Shown: positions 13,459 to 13,989 of the stretch, one piece after another | Numbering within the stretch: position 1 is the first letter of the stretch | Layout: each line of letters opens with the position of its first letter | Assembly: GCA_028713395.1 (NCBI GenBank) | Contig: JAQTOJ010000024.1 | Coordinates: forward strand, 1 to 13,989 | Direction: 5' to 3' | DNA: 13,989 nucleotides | From: Dehalococcoidales bacterium | GTDB taxonomy: Bacteria; Chloroflexota; Dehalococcoidia; Dehalococcoidales; Fen-1064 | The notes under the pieces: generated by a model | Seen by the model: only the letters and a program-made list of their open reading frames with translations | Database searches by the model: none | Told to the model about the DNA's origin: nothing | Position numbers and translations under genes: made by a program

Positions 13459-13505
13459 ACTCTCCGTTTATACCCGTGCGGTTTATCAAAATTTAAAGTA
13501 TCGTG

Positions 13506-13712
13506 TTATGCCTTCAGGGAACAATTATCAGGGCAGGCGTAACAGGTGGCGCACATATGCGTGCAATCGTTGGAACAGGCGCCCGCGCCGCAATTGCTCG
13601 CGGCTGTTCTCACGGTCTTGATGCCTTCCACCGCTTTGGCAATGCCGTACTTTTTACACAGGGTTTTGAGAATTACCAGGTCACCAGTATCTTCCGGATT
13701 ACCGACTTTCAT
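13506..13712 (-). CDS. Cys-rich precursor peptide (candidate RiPP), 68 residues
   Basis: The peptide has a charged leader-like half (1-40, with DLVILKTLCKKYGIAKAVEG) and a Cys-rich tail. Seven of its eight cysteines lie at 41, 46, 50, 54, 57, 60 and 64, every three to five residues (CGAGACSNDCTHMCATCYAC and onward). The pattern of short leader, Cys-dense C-terminal core and adjacent radical SAM/SPASM gene is that of ranthipeptide or SCIFF-type precursors, though I do not recognise this sequence as a named family. The ATG at 13712 has a near-ideal AGGAGG five bases upstream and a strong promoter. A metallothionein-like or small iron-sulfur protein is the alternative. Coding confidence is high; the RiPP role is inferred. 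Confidence 0.8.
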   Translation of the reverse strand: MKVGNPEDTGDLVILKTLCKKYGIAKAVEGIKTVRTAASNCGAGACSNDCTHMCATCYACPDNCSLKA

Positions 13713-13739
13713 AAACCCCTCCTGTGATAGAGTAAAACT

Positions 13740-13768
13740 ATTGTATTCTCACATTGTCTATTTGTCAA
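13740..13768 (-). promoter_or_regulatory. Promoter of the Cys-rich peptide/radical SAM operon
   Basis: Consensus TTGACA (13763-13768) and TACAAT (13740-13745) are exactly 17 bases apart on the minus strand. The predicted start is about 20 bases before the peptide ATG. This is the strongest-looking promoter in the window, and suggests that the peptide is made in quantity. Confidence 0.75.
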
Positions 13769-13872
13769 GCATTCAGGATTCCCCTGTATGCGAGGATTGA
13801 AACGGCGAAACAATCTTAGCGCGGCAAGCCAATCCACTTTCTTCATTCGGGTTTAGCCCGATAATCCAGAAA

Positions 13873-13989
13873 CGTCGTCCTTGCGAGAAGTCCCGATAAA
13901 GTCGGGACGACGAAGCAATCTAAAACCGTGCCATAGAGTATTAGCTGTGCTCTCAGGGAAGGCATCCCCTCCTTCCCATCCCCGATCTA
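13873..13989. repeat. Intergenic hairpin repeats at the right edge
   Basis: GTCCCGA/TCGGGAC form a 7-base hairpin (13890-13896 with 13902-13908). The flanking CGTCGTCC (13873-13880) can pair instead with GGACGACG (13905-13912). GGACGACGAAGCA is shared exactly with 9062-9074. A second hairpin, GGGAAGG/CCTTCCC, is at 13956-13962 and 13971-13977. No gene is seen from 13769 to the end. Confidence 0.65.

Noticed and set aside
1..13989. CRISPR array or rRNA genes
   Set aside because: No regularly spaced identical repeats and no conserved rRNA segments were seen.

Overview
The window looks like a chromosomal segment of a bacterium, most likely a Chloroflexota member near the Dehalococcoidia. This is inferred from three things: a compact nusA-ylxR-infB-rbfA-truB operon with a short IF-2, a phosphatidylinositol-lipid module next to it, and intergenic spacers packed with short GC-rich hairpin repeats. 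No species can be named from the sequence alone. The core (1-8890) and the right flank (12004-13989) look moderately GC-rich, while about 9780-12000 is visibly AT-richer.

Region 1 (1-8890, minus strand): ten co-directional, tightly packed or overlapping genes read from right to left as nusA, ylxR, infB, rbfA, truB, a 58-residue two-CxxC protein, ino1 (inositol-3-phosphate synthase), a PimA-like GT4 glycosyltransferase, a CDP-alcohol phosphatidyltransferase (phosphatidylinositol-phosphate-synthase type), and purA, whose 3' part lies outside the window. A good sigma70-type promoter at 8860-8888 and an intrinsic-terminator-like hairpin in the nusA leader (8817-8844) suggest that the operon is attenuated at its head. 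The three lipid genes together would make inositol phosphate, attach it to CDP-diacylglycerol, and glycosylate the resulting lipid.

Region 2 (about 8890-9730): a non-coding spacer of roughly 760 bases built from dispersed repeats, then an initiator tRNA-Met gene on the plus strand with its own promoter and terminator. rimP, the usual gene ahead of nusA, is absent here.

Region 3 (about 9780-11965): an AT-richer accessory block that looks like a decayed integrative element beside the tRNA. It holds a two-gene cassette (zinc-ribbon protein plus two-helix membrane protein) with its own promoter, the C-terminal half of a tyrosine recombinase, a three-helix membrane protein, and an excisionase-like HTH reading frame with no standard start codon.

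Region 4 (12004-13770, minus strand): the most interesting locus. A strong promoter and Shine-Dalgarno drive a 68-residue peptide with seven cysteines in its last 28 residues. It is followed after 47 bases by a 484-residue radical SAM/SPASM protein with a PqqD/RRE-like N-terminal region. This is the layout of a ribosomally made, post-translationally modified peptide (RiPP; ranthipeptide or SCIFF-like) and its maturase. The window ends in more intergenic hairpin repeats (13860-13989).
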